From a virus, in IMG/VR virus record IMGVR_UViG_3300001683_001646, positions 1 to 49,464 of that record: DNA of 49,464 nt; one strand, 5' to 3'. The notes beneath the pieces are model-generated. The model searched no databases. It had not been told where the DNA came from and saw nothing but the letters and a program-made list of their open reading frames with translations. The translations under genes and the position numbers were made by a program. Numbering within the stretch: the first letter of the stretch is position 1; each line of letters starts with the position of its first letter. Shown one piece after another: positions 38,793 to 47,484 of the stretch.

Positions 38793-39703
38793 TGGTACGC
38801 TTTCCAACAAACTACTTGATTCTTGAAGGTCCTGACTTATCTGGAAAGACAACATTTTATAATGAGCTTCATAAAGCTTCTAGCTATAGATGGAACATAC
38901 AAGATAGATCTTGTCTGTCTATGCTTGTTCATGCTAGACAATATAATAGAGACAGTACAATTCATAGTGATAACTTTAAACTTGAACTTTTGAATTTAAA
39001 CAATCGTTTTGTAATAATGCTGCCTGAATTTAATGATATTGTTATTCGTTATAGTATACGCGGAGACGAGATTCAATCGCTCGATGATATTAGCTCGCTA
39101 TATCAAAGTTTTGAACAGCGAGCAAAGCAAATTCAGAACCTTCCCAATGTATCTGTCTTAAACACCTCTGATTTAATTTCTAATATTAAACTAATCAATG
39201 AACAATTAAGCTTTATTGAAACAGCAAATTTGCCCACGATCGCAAGGTATGTAAAAGAGTATGTTTCTAATTCAAATAATTTAGAAGCAACACCTTTGAG
39301 TTTCACAATTTATGATGACGGCTCTTTCGAAGACGCGAAACCAGAAGTAATGAGTTACAAGAAAGAGCGCAATTATTATAATGAGATATTAACGGGCGTA
39401 TTAAAGAAAATAAGGAATGAGTTTTTGGGCTTAAATGCGTATGAAAGACCTCAGTCTAAAGAGTCGCGACGATTTGTTTATTGCAACGACGCATGCATAA
39501 CATTGATACACGCCACTTATCGTGAGGCAATTTTAGATATGCACTTTGTATTGAGATCAACTGAAGTCAAGACGACTTTTGAGTATGATTTAGAATTTTT
39601 ATATTATCTTACAAGCATGGTTTATGAAGAACTTAAACTTAAACCAAAAAAAGATACTGTAAGAATGAGATTCAACTTAAACTCTGCTCATATTTTAGTG
39701 TAA
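38792..39703 (+). CDS. P-loop nucleotide kinase fused to a thymidylate-synthase-like domain
   Basis: A 303-residue protein. Residues 1-140 are a dNMP-kinase-like P-loop domain with LEGPDLSGKTT (11-21) and a lid-like IRYSIRGDE. Residues about 190-303 resemble the catalytic half of thymidylate synthase. RR (226-227) precedes C235, and 19 residues separate C235 from R255-S256, the same spacing as in E. coli TS between Cys146 and its Arg-Ser. The residue matching the dUMP-selecting Asn177 is D266, as in dCMP hydroxymethylases. A terminal SAHIL matches the later His segment. Its likely role is making a modified deoxypyrimidine monophosphate and phosphorylating it. The C-terminal assignment is inference; the kinase part is firm. 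Confidence 0.65.
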   Translation: MVRFPTNYLILEGPDLSGKTTFYNELHKASSYRWNIQDRSCLSMLVHARQYNRDSTIHSDNFKLELLNLNNRFVIMLPEFNDIVIRYSIRGDEIQSLDDISSLYQSFEQRAKQIQNLPNVSVLNTSDLISNIKLINEQLSFIETANLPTIARYVKEYVSNSNNLEATPLSFTIYDDGSFEDAKPEVMSYKKERNYYNEILTGVLKKIRNEFLGLNAYERPQSKESRRFVYCNDACITLIHATYREAILDMHFVLRSTEVKTTFEYDLEFLYYLTSMVYEELKLKPKKDTVRMRFNLNSAHILV

Positions 39704-39722
39704 AATTTTTATGGAGAATGAG

Positions 39723-40742
39723 ATGATTAATCGAGCTTTAGTAACAGGTGGTTGTGGTTTTATTGGAAGCAATTTAGTTCACAAACTTGTCGAAGAAGGG
39801 TGGAAGGTCACTATTGTTGACGATATGTCAAATGGCCATCTAGAATTACTGGAAGGTCTGCCAGTAAGAGTAATTCCGAATGCAGGCTTTTGGGAAGCGT
39901 TTAGAGAGAGCAACACCCAGACTGTAGATGATAATACAGTTTTAGTAGTACAAGATGACTTTGCACACAGTCAAGTTTTGATGAGTGTGAAGCGAAAAGA
40001 ATATGATGTAATTTTTCACCAGGCTGCTGTACCACGTGTCTCATATTCAGTAGAACATCCAAGTGATACAACTGATGTTAATATTGCAAGCACGATTGCA
40101 CTTTTTGAGTCCGCAATTGATTCTGTGAATCGAATAGTTTGGGCATCATCATCTTCCATATACGGAGGTGCAGATGCATTGCCAACGCATGAAAGTACAC
40201 GAAAAAATCCAAAGTCACCGTACGCATGGCAAAAGAGCGCTGTTGAAGACGCCGCTGCCATGTTTGGAGATCTATACAATTTAGACATTGTTTGCTTGAG
40301 ATACTTTAATGTTTTCGGACCCGGTCAATATGGAGATTCTCCTTACTCAACAGCTGTATCTGCTTGGTGCAATAATACAAAGGCCAACAAGCCCTTAAGA
40401 TCGGATGGCGATGGAACACAATCACGAGATATGTGTTACGTCGACAATGTTGTCGATGCCAACATTCTTTCCGCAACCGCAGACATCAAGGGCGGCTTCA
40501 TGGGCAGGTGCTATAATATTGCATGCGGTGATAGGACAACTAATAATGAAATATTAGATTATTTTAAAAATAAGTTTTCTCATGTTATCATTGAAGATGC
40601 TCCATGGCGCCCAGGTGATGTTATGCATACGCAAGCAGACATTCGTAGAGCATGTGAAGATTTTGGGTACGAGCCAAAAATTAGATTCTGGGAAGGTCTA
40701 GATCATACAGTTGCCTGGTGGGGGCTTAATAAAGATGACTAA
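39723..40742 (+). CDS. NAD-dependent UDP-sugar 4-epimerase-like protein
   Basis: A 339-residue extended SDR enzyme. ATG 39723 is preferred (GGAG at 39713-39716); an upstream ATG at 39711 adds four residues. It has LVTGGCGFIGSN, a later FHQAAVPRVSYS, the Ser of SSSSIYGG, Y-x-x-x-K in SPYAWQKSA, and LRYFNVFGPGQY, all typical of GalE-type epimerases and dehydratases. One insertion near residues 55-85 is longer than in short GalE proteins. It would make an activated sugar for the GT8 enzyme or for host surface change. Its end overlaps the next gene by 8 nt. Confidence 0.88.
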   Translation: MINRALVTGGCGFIGSNLVHKLVEEGWKVTIVDDMSNGHLELLEGLPVRVIPNAGFWEAFRESNTQTVDDNTVLVVQDDFAHSQVLMSVKRKEYDVIFHQAAVPRVSYSVEHPSDTTDVNIASTIALFESAIDSVNRIVWASSSSIYGGADALPTHESTRKNPKSPYAWQKSAVEDAAAMFGDLYNLDIVCLRYFNVFGPGQYGDSPYSTAVSAWCNNTKANKPLRSDGDGTQSRDMCYVDNVVDANILSATADIKGGFMGRCYNIACGDRTTNNEILDYFKNKFSHVIIEDAPWRPGDVMHTQADIRRACEDFGYEPKIRFWEGLDHTVAWWGLNKDD

Positions 40743-41781
40743 TAAGATTGAAACATACTATACTTTTAGCGATATATTTCTAATACCTCAAATGACAAAT
40801 TGCAGTACTCGTTCCAGTCTAGACACTGCCACAACGATAGGGGACATTGACTTAACACTGCCAATTATTTCTGCTAATATGGATACAATTACTGGTCCCA
40901 AGATGGCCATCGCAATGCAAAACTTTGGTGCCGTTGGAGCACTTCACAGGTTTAACTCTGTAACGCAATCTGTTCTAGATTATAAATCAGTTGCTGATAG
41001 AAAAAAAGATTGTTTTGTTTCGATTGGAGTCAATGGTGATTCAATTGATCGAGCCCGTGCACTTTACAATGCCGGGGCCAGAAACTTTATTATTGATGTA
41101 GCACACGGTCACTGTACAATGATGCGTTATACTTTAAGCGTCATAAGAAAAACATTTGGGTTAGCTGTGTATATTGTAGCAGGAAATGTGGCAACGCCTG
41201 AAGCTGTTAGAGATTTAGTAAGCTGGGGTGCAAACTGTGTCAAGGTTGGAATAGGCGGGGGCTCGTGCTGTTCGACTAGAGTAATCACGGGGCACGGCGT
41301 CCCAATGTTCTCTTGCTTACTAAAATGTTGTGAAGCTGCTGATAAGTTAGATAATGTAAAGATAATTGCCGATGGCGGAATACGATCATCAGGTGATATC
41401 ATTAAAGCACTTGTTACAGGGGCCGATTACGTAATGATCGGAAGCTTACTAGCTGGAACTCACGAGGCTCCCGGTGATGAAATATACATAAACGGTGAAA
41501 GGTTTAAGTCCTTCCGCGGAATGGCATCTACAGCTGCGATGATTGATAGAAACAATCGCGACAAAGTCAGCATGCCCGTAGGCGAAGGGGTAAATACAAC
41601 AGTACCAGTAAAGGGAACCACGGCCGACATACTACGTGATCTACAATCTGGCATCAAAAGTGGAATGTCTTATATGAATGCACACAGCATCAAAGAGATA
41701 CCGATAGTTGCCCACTGGGGTGTACAAACAGCAGCTGGAAGTTATGAGGGAACACCACACATTCTTTTGGGAGGAAAATAA
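40735..41781 (+). CDS. IMP dehydrogenase / GMP reductase family enzyme
   Basis: A 348-residue TIM-barrel oxidoreductase of purine nucleotides. ATG 40735 inside the end of the epimerase gene is the likely start. Landmarks are ISANMDTITGP, VAGNVATPEAV, the active-site loop GIGGGSCCSTRVITGHGVP, IIADGGIRSSGDIIKAL and RGMASTAAM. The size and the lack of CBS domains fit GMP reductase, while VPVKGTTADILRDLQSGIKSGMSYMNA resembles IMP dehydrogenase. The direction is not settled. Either way it tunes guanine nucleotide supply in the infected cell. Confidence 0.85.
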   Translation: MTNKIETYYTFSDIFLIPQMTNCSTRSSLDTATTIGDIDLTLPIISANMDTITGPKMAIAMQNFGAVGALHRFNSVTQSVLDYKSVADRKKDCFVSIGVNGDSIDRARALYNAGARNFIIDVAHGHCTMMRYTLSVIRKTFGLAVYIVAGNVATPEAVRDLVSWGANCVKVGIGGGSCCSTRVITGHGVPMFSCLLKCCEAADKLDNVKIIADGGIRSSGDIIKALVTGADYVMIGSLLAGTHEAPGDEIYINGERFKSFRGMASTAAMIDRNNRDKVSMPVGEGVNTTVPVKGTTADILRDLQSGIKSGMSYMNAHSIKEIPIVAHWGVQTAAGSYEGTPHILLGGK

Positions 41782-41782
41782 G

Positions 41783-42226
41783 ATGTTTATGTCGAAGAAG
41801 CACAAGAAGACTGCCTGGGTCTCTAGCACAAGAAAAGTGGAGAAACCCTGGGGCGAAGAAAGCGTGTGGTCGGGATTTACGGGAGTTCACGGAAAGTCAC
41901 TGTTTATAATGTCCGGTCATAAAACTAGCTTTAAATACAATACAACTAAAAATGAGACGCTCTTTTTAAGAAAGGGGCGTGCTCTTGCAATATTCGGAAA
42001 TGAATATTCCCTAAGAGAGCCAGGACTTGAAAATCCAATCGAAGAAAAAATAATGTCAGAGGGTGACGTTTTGCATATTCAGAGTTGTTGTCCATATCGA
42101 TTAGTTGCAATTGATGATTGTGAGTTTATTGAAGTAGGCGATAATTTAAGCTCCACAGCTGTTAGAATCGAAGATGATTATGGTAGATGTAATTCAGATA
42201 AACTGGAAAAATTGGAGAAAGAATGA
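41783..42226 (+). CDS. Cupin protein, mannose-6-phosphate isomerase-like
   Basis: A 147-residue single cupin domain. ATG 41783 behind GGGAGG is used. EKPWGEESVW is the N-terminal signature of type II phosphomannose isomerase/ManC C-terminal domains. KNETLFLRKGRALAIFG, the glycine turn MSEGDVLHIQ and CCPYRLVAIDDCEFIEV form the beta barrel. The usual metal His residues are only partly present, so catalysis is uncertain. Its neighbours handle sugars and nucleotides. It overlaps the thymidine kinase gene by 4 nt (ATGA). Confidence 0.7.
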   Translation: MFMSKKHKKTAWVSSTRKVEKPWGEESVWSGFTGVHGKSLFIMSGHKTSFKYNTTKNETLFLRKGRALAIFGNEYSLREPGLENPIEEKIMSEGDVLHIQSCCPYRLVAIDDCEFIEVGDNLSSTAVRIEDDYGRCNSDKLEKLEKE

Positions 42227-42813
42227 TAATCGATCCTGAGTTTATTGTTTTCACAGGCCCAATGTTTGGTTCTAAAACAACGAGAATGCTTGGAGCAATA
42301 GACAGATATCGTTACCAGAACAGATCAGTAATAGCTTTCAAACCTGCAATGGACGATAGATATTCGTCCTCAGACATATCAACGCATTCGGGAGGCAGGC
42401 TTTCAGCGATCTGTGTGAAGTCAGGTGAAGAAATAAAGAAAGTTGTAGAGGCTTTGACAAAAAAAATTGATGTAATCGCTGTTGACGAAGCATTCATGAT
42501 TGAAGGTGCTGCCGAGATTCTGATCGAACTTTTTCAGACAGGATACACAGTAGTTATTTCATCATTGCAACTTTCTGCTTCTGGCAATGTTTTTACAGAA
42601 ATCAGAGATATGCTACCATGGGCAACAAAGATTGAAGTTTGTCCAGCAGTATGCCCTGTTACAGGCCGCGATGCATACTATACACAACGAAAAGTTGAAG
42701 GTTTGGAAGAAATTGCAGTAGGCGGTTCAGACATGTATGAGCCTAGATGCTGGGAAATGTATACATATGTTAATAGACGAGCAAATCAAAATTTCAAATC
42801 GGGATTAGGATAA
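42223..42813 (+). CDS. tdk: Thymidine kinase (TK1 type)
   Basis: A 196-residue deoxynucleoside kinase that phosphorylates thymidine. The P-loop is TGPMFGSKTT (11-20), the Walker B segment VIAVDEAFMIEG contains the catalytic Glu, and a zinc site is suggested by CPAVCPVTGRDAYYT and a later EPRCWEMY. The lasso-type end GGSDMYEPRCW matches the family. The length is standard. It starts in the ATGA overlap with the cupin gene and shares one base with the next start. Confidence 0.9.
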   Translation: MIIDPEFIVFTGPMFGSKTTRMLGAIDRYRYQNRSVIAFKPAMDDRYSSSDISTHSGGRLSAICVKSGEEIKKVVEALTKKIDVIAVDEAFMIEGAAEILIELFQTGYTVVISSLQLSASGNVFTEIRDMLPWATKIEVCPAVCPVTGRDAYYTQRKVEGLEEIAVGGSDMYEPRCWEMYTYVNRRANQNFKSGLG

Positions 42814-43730
42814 TGGCTGTTGTTGAACCGAATCAAGTTAATTGTGTTATTTATCATGCAGATTGTACTGATGGATTTGGAGCTGCTTATGCTGCGTGGA
42901 AACAACTCGGTAATAGAGCAGATTATCATGCGTGCAAGCATGGCACCGAGCCGCCTGATGTAAAGGGAAAAAATGTTGTAATCCTTGATTTTTCCTTTGA
43001 TAATGCTACAACTAAAAAAATGATTGAAGATGCTGATGGGTTATTAGTCATTGATCATCATAAGTCTGCAATGGTTGAGCTTCATGATATTTCTAATACT
43101 CATTTTGATATGACTAAAAGTGGAGCTATATTAGCCTGGGAGTTTTTTCATCCGGGCAAAGAACCCCCCAAGTTTATCAGATATATTCAAGACCGCGATT
43201 TGTGGACTTGGGGGCTTGAGTATTCGAAAGAGTTCAGTGCGGCTTTTGATATGGTCCCTTTTGAATTTGAAGAATTTGAAAAATTTGAAGATGATTCTGT
43301 GTTTGATGATGCTCGAAAGCGTGGTTCATTCATTCTTGCCTACTCCAAGACAGTAGTTAAAAAAGTCTGTGAACAAGCGCAAAAAAGAAAGTTTGAAGAG
43401 ATGGACATACTAGTCGTAAATTCATCGCACTGGATGTCTGAAATCGGTTCTAGACTTGCTCCCGATTGCGACTTTGCTATGATCTGGTATTGGGATCATG
43501 AAGTTGAACATACCAAAGTTAGTCTTCGGGCATTTCATGATGCCGTTGATGTGTCTGAAATTGCAAAGAAGTTTGGAGGAGGCGGTCATAAGAAGGCAGC
43601 CGGCTTTCAACTTCCCCAAAACAAACATGTAGAAGATCTATTTGATAAACCACCAAAGTCTAAGCCGCCTCGCAAAAGACGACCAAAGGCAAAGAAAGAA
43701 GAAGTAACAGCAAAGGATAAAGATGAGTAA
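42813..43730 (+). CDS. DHH/DHHA1 family phosphoesterase
   Basis: A 305-residue hydrolase of the RecJ/NrnA superfamily, which cleaves short oligonucleotides, pAp or related phosphodiesters. Visible motifs are IYHADCTDGFGAAYAAW (motif I), ILDFSF, VIDHHKS (the DHH), FIRYIQDRDLWTW, and the DHHA1 end KKFGGGGHKKAAGF. The last 30 residues are a basic Lys/Arg/Pro tail. It could recycle fragments of degraded host DNA or RNA into nucleotides for the other enzymes here. Confidence 0.87.
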   Translation: MAVVEPNQVNCVIYHADCTDGFGAAYAAWKQLGNRADYHACKHGTEPPDVKGKNVVILDFSFDNATTKKMIEDADGLLVIDHHKSAMVELHDISNTHFDMTKSGAILAWEFFHPGKEPPKFIRYIQDRDLWTWGLEYSKEFSAAFDMVPFEFEEFEKFEDDSVFDDARKRGSFILAYSKTVVKKVCEQAQKRKFEEMDILVVNSSHWMSEIGSRLAPDCDFAMIWYWDHEVEHTKVSLRAFHDAVDVSEIAKKFGGGGHKKAAGFQLPQNKHVEDLFDKPPKSKPPRKRRPKAKKEEVTAKDKDE

Positions 43731-43965
43731 ATCACGTATCAACAGAGGCATCAATCGTCGAGCAGAACTACGGGAGCAAGCTAAAGCTCTTCAGGAGGAA
43801 CGGGCCTCGCGAAGTCCACAAAATCAGTTGAAGATATTAGATAGTCGTCTCGGCGTGAATATTGGCGCTACCAAAGAAAGAGAGAAACTTCAAGTATTAA
43901 TTAACATACCCAAAGTGAAGAAGAAGGCTGATAAAGTTAAGCCGAAGAAGCAGGTCAAGAAGTGA
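43723..43965 (+). CDS. Small basic protein
   Basis: An 80-residue, very basic protein: RINRGINRRAELREQAKALQEER, then a short middle, and a Lys-rich end (KVKKKADKVKPKKQVKK). It is probably helical and nucleic-acid or protein binding. No family is recognised. It overlaps both neighbours (8 nt and 4 nt), which supports it being a real gene in a coupled run. Confidence 0.6.
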   Translation: MSKSRINRGINRRAELREQAKALQEERASRSPQNQLKILDSRLGVNIGATKEREKLQVLINIPKVKKKADKVKPKKQVKK

Positions 43966-44390
43966 ACCGACCCAGTTGGGACGAGACCTGGATGGAATTT
44001 GCCCATTCTATAGCTAGAAGATCTTACGACCCGCGCTACCAAGTAGGGGCAATAGTTGTAACGTCAGATAATACGCAAGTGTTATCCGTAGGTTATAACG
44101 GCAATTACTCAGGCGGCCCCAATAAGGTGGAATCTGAGACTCCCGGAGAGTCAGGAATGCTTCATGCTGAGATTAATGCTTTACTCAAGTCAGATTATAA
44201 CAATCCAAAAAAGAAAATAATGTATGTGACACTTAGTCCGTGCAGGATGTGCGCCAAGGCAATTGTCAATGCTGGAATTGATAAAGTTGTATATGATGAA
44301 CAATATCGCGATACCTCTGGAATAGAACTTTTAAAAGAAGCGGGTATTTATGTTGAGAGATATGTATTAAACAGTAAAGAGAATCATTAG
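43962..44390 (+). CDS. dcd: dCMP deaminase
   Basis: A 142-residue zinc deaminase turning dCMP to dUMP, the substrate of thymidylate synthase. It starts at GTG 43962, overlapping the previous stop. The zinc and catalytic residues are H68-A-E70 and C94-x-x-C97 (SPCRMCAKAI). VGYNGNYSGGPN is the substrate loop. The length is slightly under T4 Cd (193), like bacterial single-domain forms. The gap after it (44391-44445) holds TTGACT at 44392 and TATAAT at 44406, too close together for one promoter, and GGAG at 44433. Confidence 0.92.
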   Translation: MNRPSWDETWMEFAHSIARRSYDPRYQVGAIVVTSDNTQVLSVGYNGNYSGGPNKVESETPGESGMLHAEINALLKSDYNNPKKKIMYVTLSPCRMCAKAIVNAGIDKVVYDEQYRDTSGIELLKEAGIYVERYVLNSKENH

Positions 44391-44445
44391 TTTGACTTCT
44401 TACGTTATAATTATGATGTAGGTATTCATTACGGAGATAATTAGC

Positions 44446-47400
44446 ATGGCAACCAGCGCTCACCAGTTAAAAGATTTACTTTTTGAAGCGGATGAAGAAA
44501 CGTTAGCATCGCTAACAGAAGATGATTGGTCTAGAATTAATGCAGGTCTTTTGACTGAGGCTGAGCTAAATGAGTTGCTAGGATTCTCTAGAAAAAAGAC
44601 AATAATTAAAAAGATTTTAGAGTTGGACCCGCAGGAAGACAAAGATGAGCTCGCGGCTCTAAACAAATCTTCTCTTAAAAAAATGCTCAAAGCAAAACGC
44701 GAAGATGCCGGAGAGGATACTCGCGGTTTTTTTGCAAAGACTGTTGATAGAATTAAGGGTATTGGAGATATCGGAATGTTCTCTAATAAAGCGGGAACGC
44801 TTTTAGGCGGAACAGAGACATTTGATATTAAAAAGAGAAAAGCACTAAAGAGTAATGCTAAAGCCCAGGCAGAAAAATGGCTAAAGGCAATAGAATACCA
44901 GCCGCTCTCAGATCTTTATAGTGAGTTAGCAAAAGCAGAGTTTCCCAACAAGGCCAATAAGTCTGGTTTTAAGGCCGAAGCCCAGAAGTTTCAAAAGATC
45001 TATGACGATGTTGTATCTGCACACGAAGCAAAACAACTCGATACAAAGACAGCAAACACCATCATTGCAGTTCTCCGCGGAGTCGTAATTTACTTCCAAG
45101 ATTTTGCAATGAACGACAAGTATTACTATAAAGAGAATAAAGAGCAGTCTCTTGCCGACCTACTCTTTGAGGAAGTTGAAGAAGAGAAGGAAGAGAAGAT
45201 AGGCGCTGCTGAGGGTGATGTAGCTGCAAACTTTGAAGCAGCCTACGGAATGAAACTGCCGCTAGTTCTTATTAGCACCGGCGCCGGACTAATGGTTGCG
45301 GGATTTCTCGCTGATTCAGATCTTGTTTTGGGCATTATGGAGGGCATGAAGGATGTTACGGAAGTAAAAACGGCAGGTAAAGTTATAAAGTCTTCTCTAG
45401 AGACGTCCGTCCCTCTTGGGGATGTCAAACCAGGCGAAGGTATCATAAGAATCGTTCGACGTATGGTCCCTGGCGCAGAGTCATTCGGTCGCGCTGGCGG
45501 CCCATCGATGGGTGCTATTTTCGGTGGCGGAAAAAATGCTACAGTGTTGAAATTGGTCAAGGCATCAATGATGAATTCAGGCGGCCCTGCCGGTCTCGAC
45601 GGTCTCATTTCTAGTAATGCTGACCCCCTGTCAACATTTGTACAAGGTACAATGTCTGGGACAGGAAAATTGGTACCAGTGGATACAACCTTATACGGAG
45701 TGCACCCGGGAGAATTTCATGACTCAGTTGTGACAGAGATCACAGACAATATGCCAGACACGACGCAAATAATAGAAGATGATACTCTCCGCAACAAGGT
45801 TCTAAACGGCCTTGCAAAGTGGGGCGGCGCAAGCTTGAAAGGTCTCGGCCTCGGTTTCATCGGCGGCGGATTAGCATCTGCTTTCATGCGTTGGAAGGGT
45901 AAGGGCGGCGAGAAAGGTTCCGGAAAGATTCGAGGCTCTCGTATGTCGATCCTCAAGGTCATGGTTGACAAATTCAAGGATGTAGGCAAAAAGGACGAGA
46001 AAGAGGATCCGCCCGTTCCTCCCGTTCCTCCCGTCACCCCGGGTGAAAGTGACTTTGAAGTAAATGTCGAACTAGAGACGGGTGGCTTTAGGATTTCTGT
46101 GAAAAATAAGACAGCAGAAAAAGAAGAAGAAGAAGGCCCCGGCCTTGACGTTGAGAGTTTTGTACCCGACCTACCTCGTTTGGTAGAGTTGGGACTAACG
46201 ACTCCTAGTGCAGTCCAGCGACTTCTTTCAGAAGTGAGCGATTTTAACGGAGAATTTACCTTCAAGGGCGGCGGCCCATATCCAAAGGGCGAGGGTACAT
46301 ACGGCTCAACAGTAAAAGATCTCGAGATCTATACAACCATGGGCAAGCTTTTAAAAATACTGATCGATCGAGGACATACAGAACTTTCAGATCTGACGCA
46401 AGAAGAACTTGATGCTGCTATCCCAGCTGGCAACTTTACATTGAAAGACCTGAGAAAAGAAAAAGAAGAGCCGCCTCCAGGAGAAGAAAAGATTAGTTAC
46501 GACGTCGACCTCGAAGATGATGAGACAAGATTTGTGGCGAAGACTAAGGACGGTGAAGAGGACGCGTTTACAAAGACCCCGGGCTACACCTATGACGAGG
46601 TACCAAAGGATCCGTCCACAGCATCATCTCAGCCAACGTTAGCTGATATTTTTAGAGCTGAACTTGATAATCTTCCCACACCACCTGATGCAGACGCATT
46701 TATGATTTCTGCTGAGGACGAGGAAAATCCTGATACTGAATATAGTGTTGATGACAATAGAAAAGAGGAGGAGGAGCCTGTTGCACAGCGACCTCGCCTC
46801 GGCCTGGTTCGCATGGACGACGACGGCCTCAAGGTTTCTAGAACATCAGATCGTTACGGTGATAAGAGATATGCTGCTGCAAAGACCGCATTTCAAGCTG
46901 CACAGGATCAAGGTATTACAGGCCGAGACACCAGCCCATCAACAGATGATATTGGTGATGACTATGGGATAAAAGCCCGCGGCAGATCAGAACCGCATCA
47001 ACTAACATACAAGCAGATGGTGGGTAAGGGACGAGCAGGCTTAGCAAAGAACTTGAAGCCGGGGGTGGAAGTCGAACCCTATTTTACTCTTGATAAGTCG
47101 GCGCACAGCGATCTATACTTAAAGAAGCGTAAGACAATGAATGTTAAGGGTATGGGCAAGATTGAAAAGCCCATGCTAGGTACGAGCCAAAAAGCACGAT
47201 CTGAAAAGGTGCTGAAGTTGATCATGAAGAAGTTCGTGGCAGGCAAGAAAAAGTTAACTCAGGTGCAGGCAAATAAAATCGTTAGCAACTATTGGGGTGA
47301 TAAGCGCAAGAAGCATGCAGTTGACAAGACCCAGCGGGATAAGATCGTACAGGTTCTTGTTGCGTATGGTCTTGTAAGCGAGTCAGTTGATCAAGGTGAC

Positions 47401-47484
47401 AATCTACTCACTGAATCTGTAACTCGTGCAGAACAAACGTTTGACCGCTGGTCAGCGCTTGCTGGCATAGGAGATAATAAGTGA
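44446..47484 (+). CDS. Large probable internal virion protein with N-terminal tag
   Basis: A 1012-residue protein. The N-terminus (SAHQLKDLLFEADEE) is the shared amphipathic tag with LFE-A. Further (L/I)-x-E-(A/S) sites occur at GLLTEAEL (about 35) and near the C-terminus (NLLTESVT). Two Gly-rich hydrophobic segments lie at about 270-297 (LPLVLISTGAGLMVAGFLA) and 466-480 (GLGLGFIGGGLASAF). A Pro-rich linker (VPPVPPVTPGE) near 525 and long acidic regions follow, then a basic helical C-terminal domain (about 860-985). It looks like an ejected or core head protein that could interact with membrane. No enzyme motif is seen. Confidence 0.65.
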   Translation: MATSAHQLKDLLFEADEETLASLTEDDWSRINAGLLTEAELNELLGFSRKKTIIKKILELDPQEDKDELAALNKSSLKKMLKAKREDAGEDTRGFFAKTVDRIKGIGDIGMFSNKAGTLLGGTETFDIKKRKALKSNAKAQAEKWLKAIEYQPLSDLYSELAKAEFPNKANKSGFKAEAQKFQKIYDDVVSAHEAKQLDTKTANTIIAVLRGVVIYFQDFAMNDKYYYKENKEQSLADLLFEEVEEEKEEKIGAAEGDVAANFEAAYGMKLPLVLISTGAGLMVAGFLADSDLVLGIMEGMKDVTEVKTAGKVIKSSLETSVPLGDVKPGEGIIRIVRRMVPGAESFGRAGGPSMGAIFGGGKNATVLKLVKASMMNSGGPAGLDGLISSNADPLSTFVQGTMSGTGKLVPVDTTLYGVHPGEFHDSVVTEITDNMPDTTQIIEDDTLRNKVLNGLAKWGGASLKGLGLGFIGGGLASAFMRWKGKGGEKGSGKIRGSRMSILKVMVDKFKDVGKKDEKEDPPVPPVPPVTPGESDFEVNVELETGGFRISVKNKTAEKEEEEGPGLDVESFVPDLPRLVELGLTTPSAVQRLLSEVSDFNGEFTFKGGGPYPKGEGTYGSTVKDLEIYTTMGKLLKILIDRGHTELSDLTQEELDAAIPAGNFTLKDLRKEKEEPPPGEEKISYDVDLEDDETRFVAKTKDGEEDAFTKTPGYTYDEVPKDPSTASSQPTLADIFRAELDNLPTPPDADAFMISAEDEENPDTEYSVDDNRKEEEEPVAQRPRLGLVRMDDDGLKVSRTSDRYGDKRYAAAKTAFQAAQDQGITGRDTSPSTDDIGDDYGIKARGRSEPHQLTYKQMVGKGRAGLAKNLKPGVEVEPYFTLDKSAHSDLYLKKRKTMNVKGMGKIEKPMLGTSQKARSEKVLKLIMKKFVAGKKKLTQVQANKIVSNYWGDKRKKHAVDKTQRDKIVQVLVAYGLVSESVDQGDNLLTESVTRAEQTFDRWSALAGIGDNK

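Noticed and set aside
44392-44411. TTGACT and TATAAT before the large internal protein gene
   Set aside because: They are only 8 nt apart, which cannot form a sigma70-type promoter. Only a lone -10 remains, and this is weak evidence.
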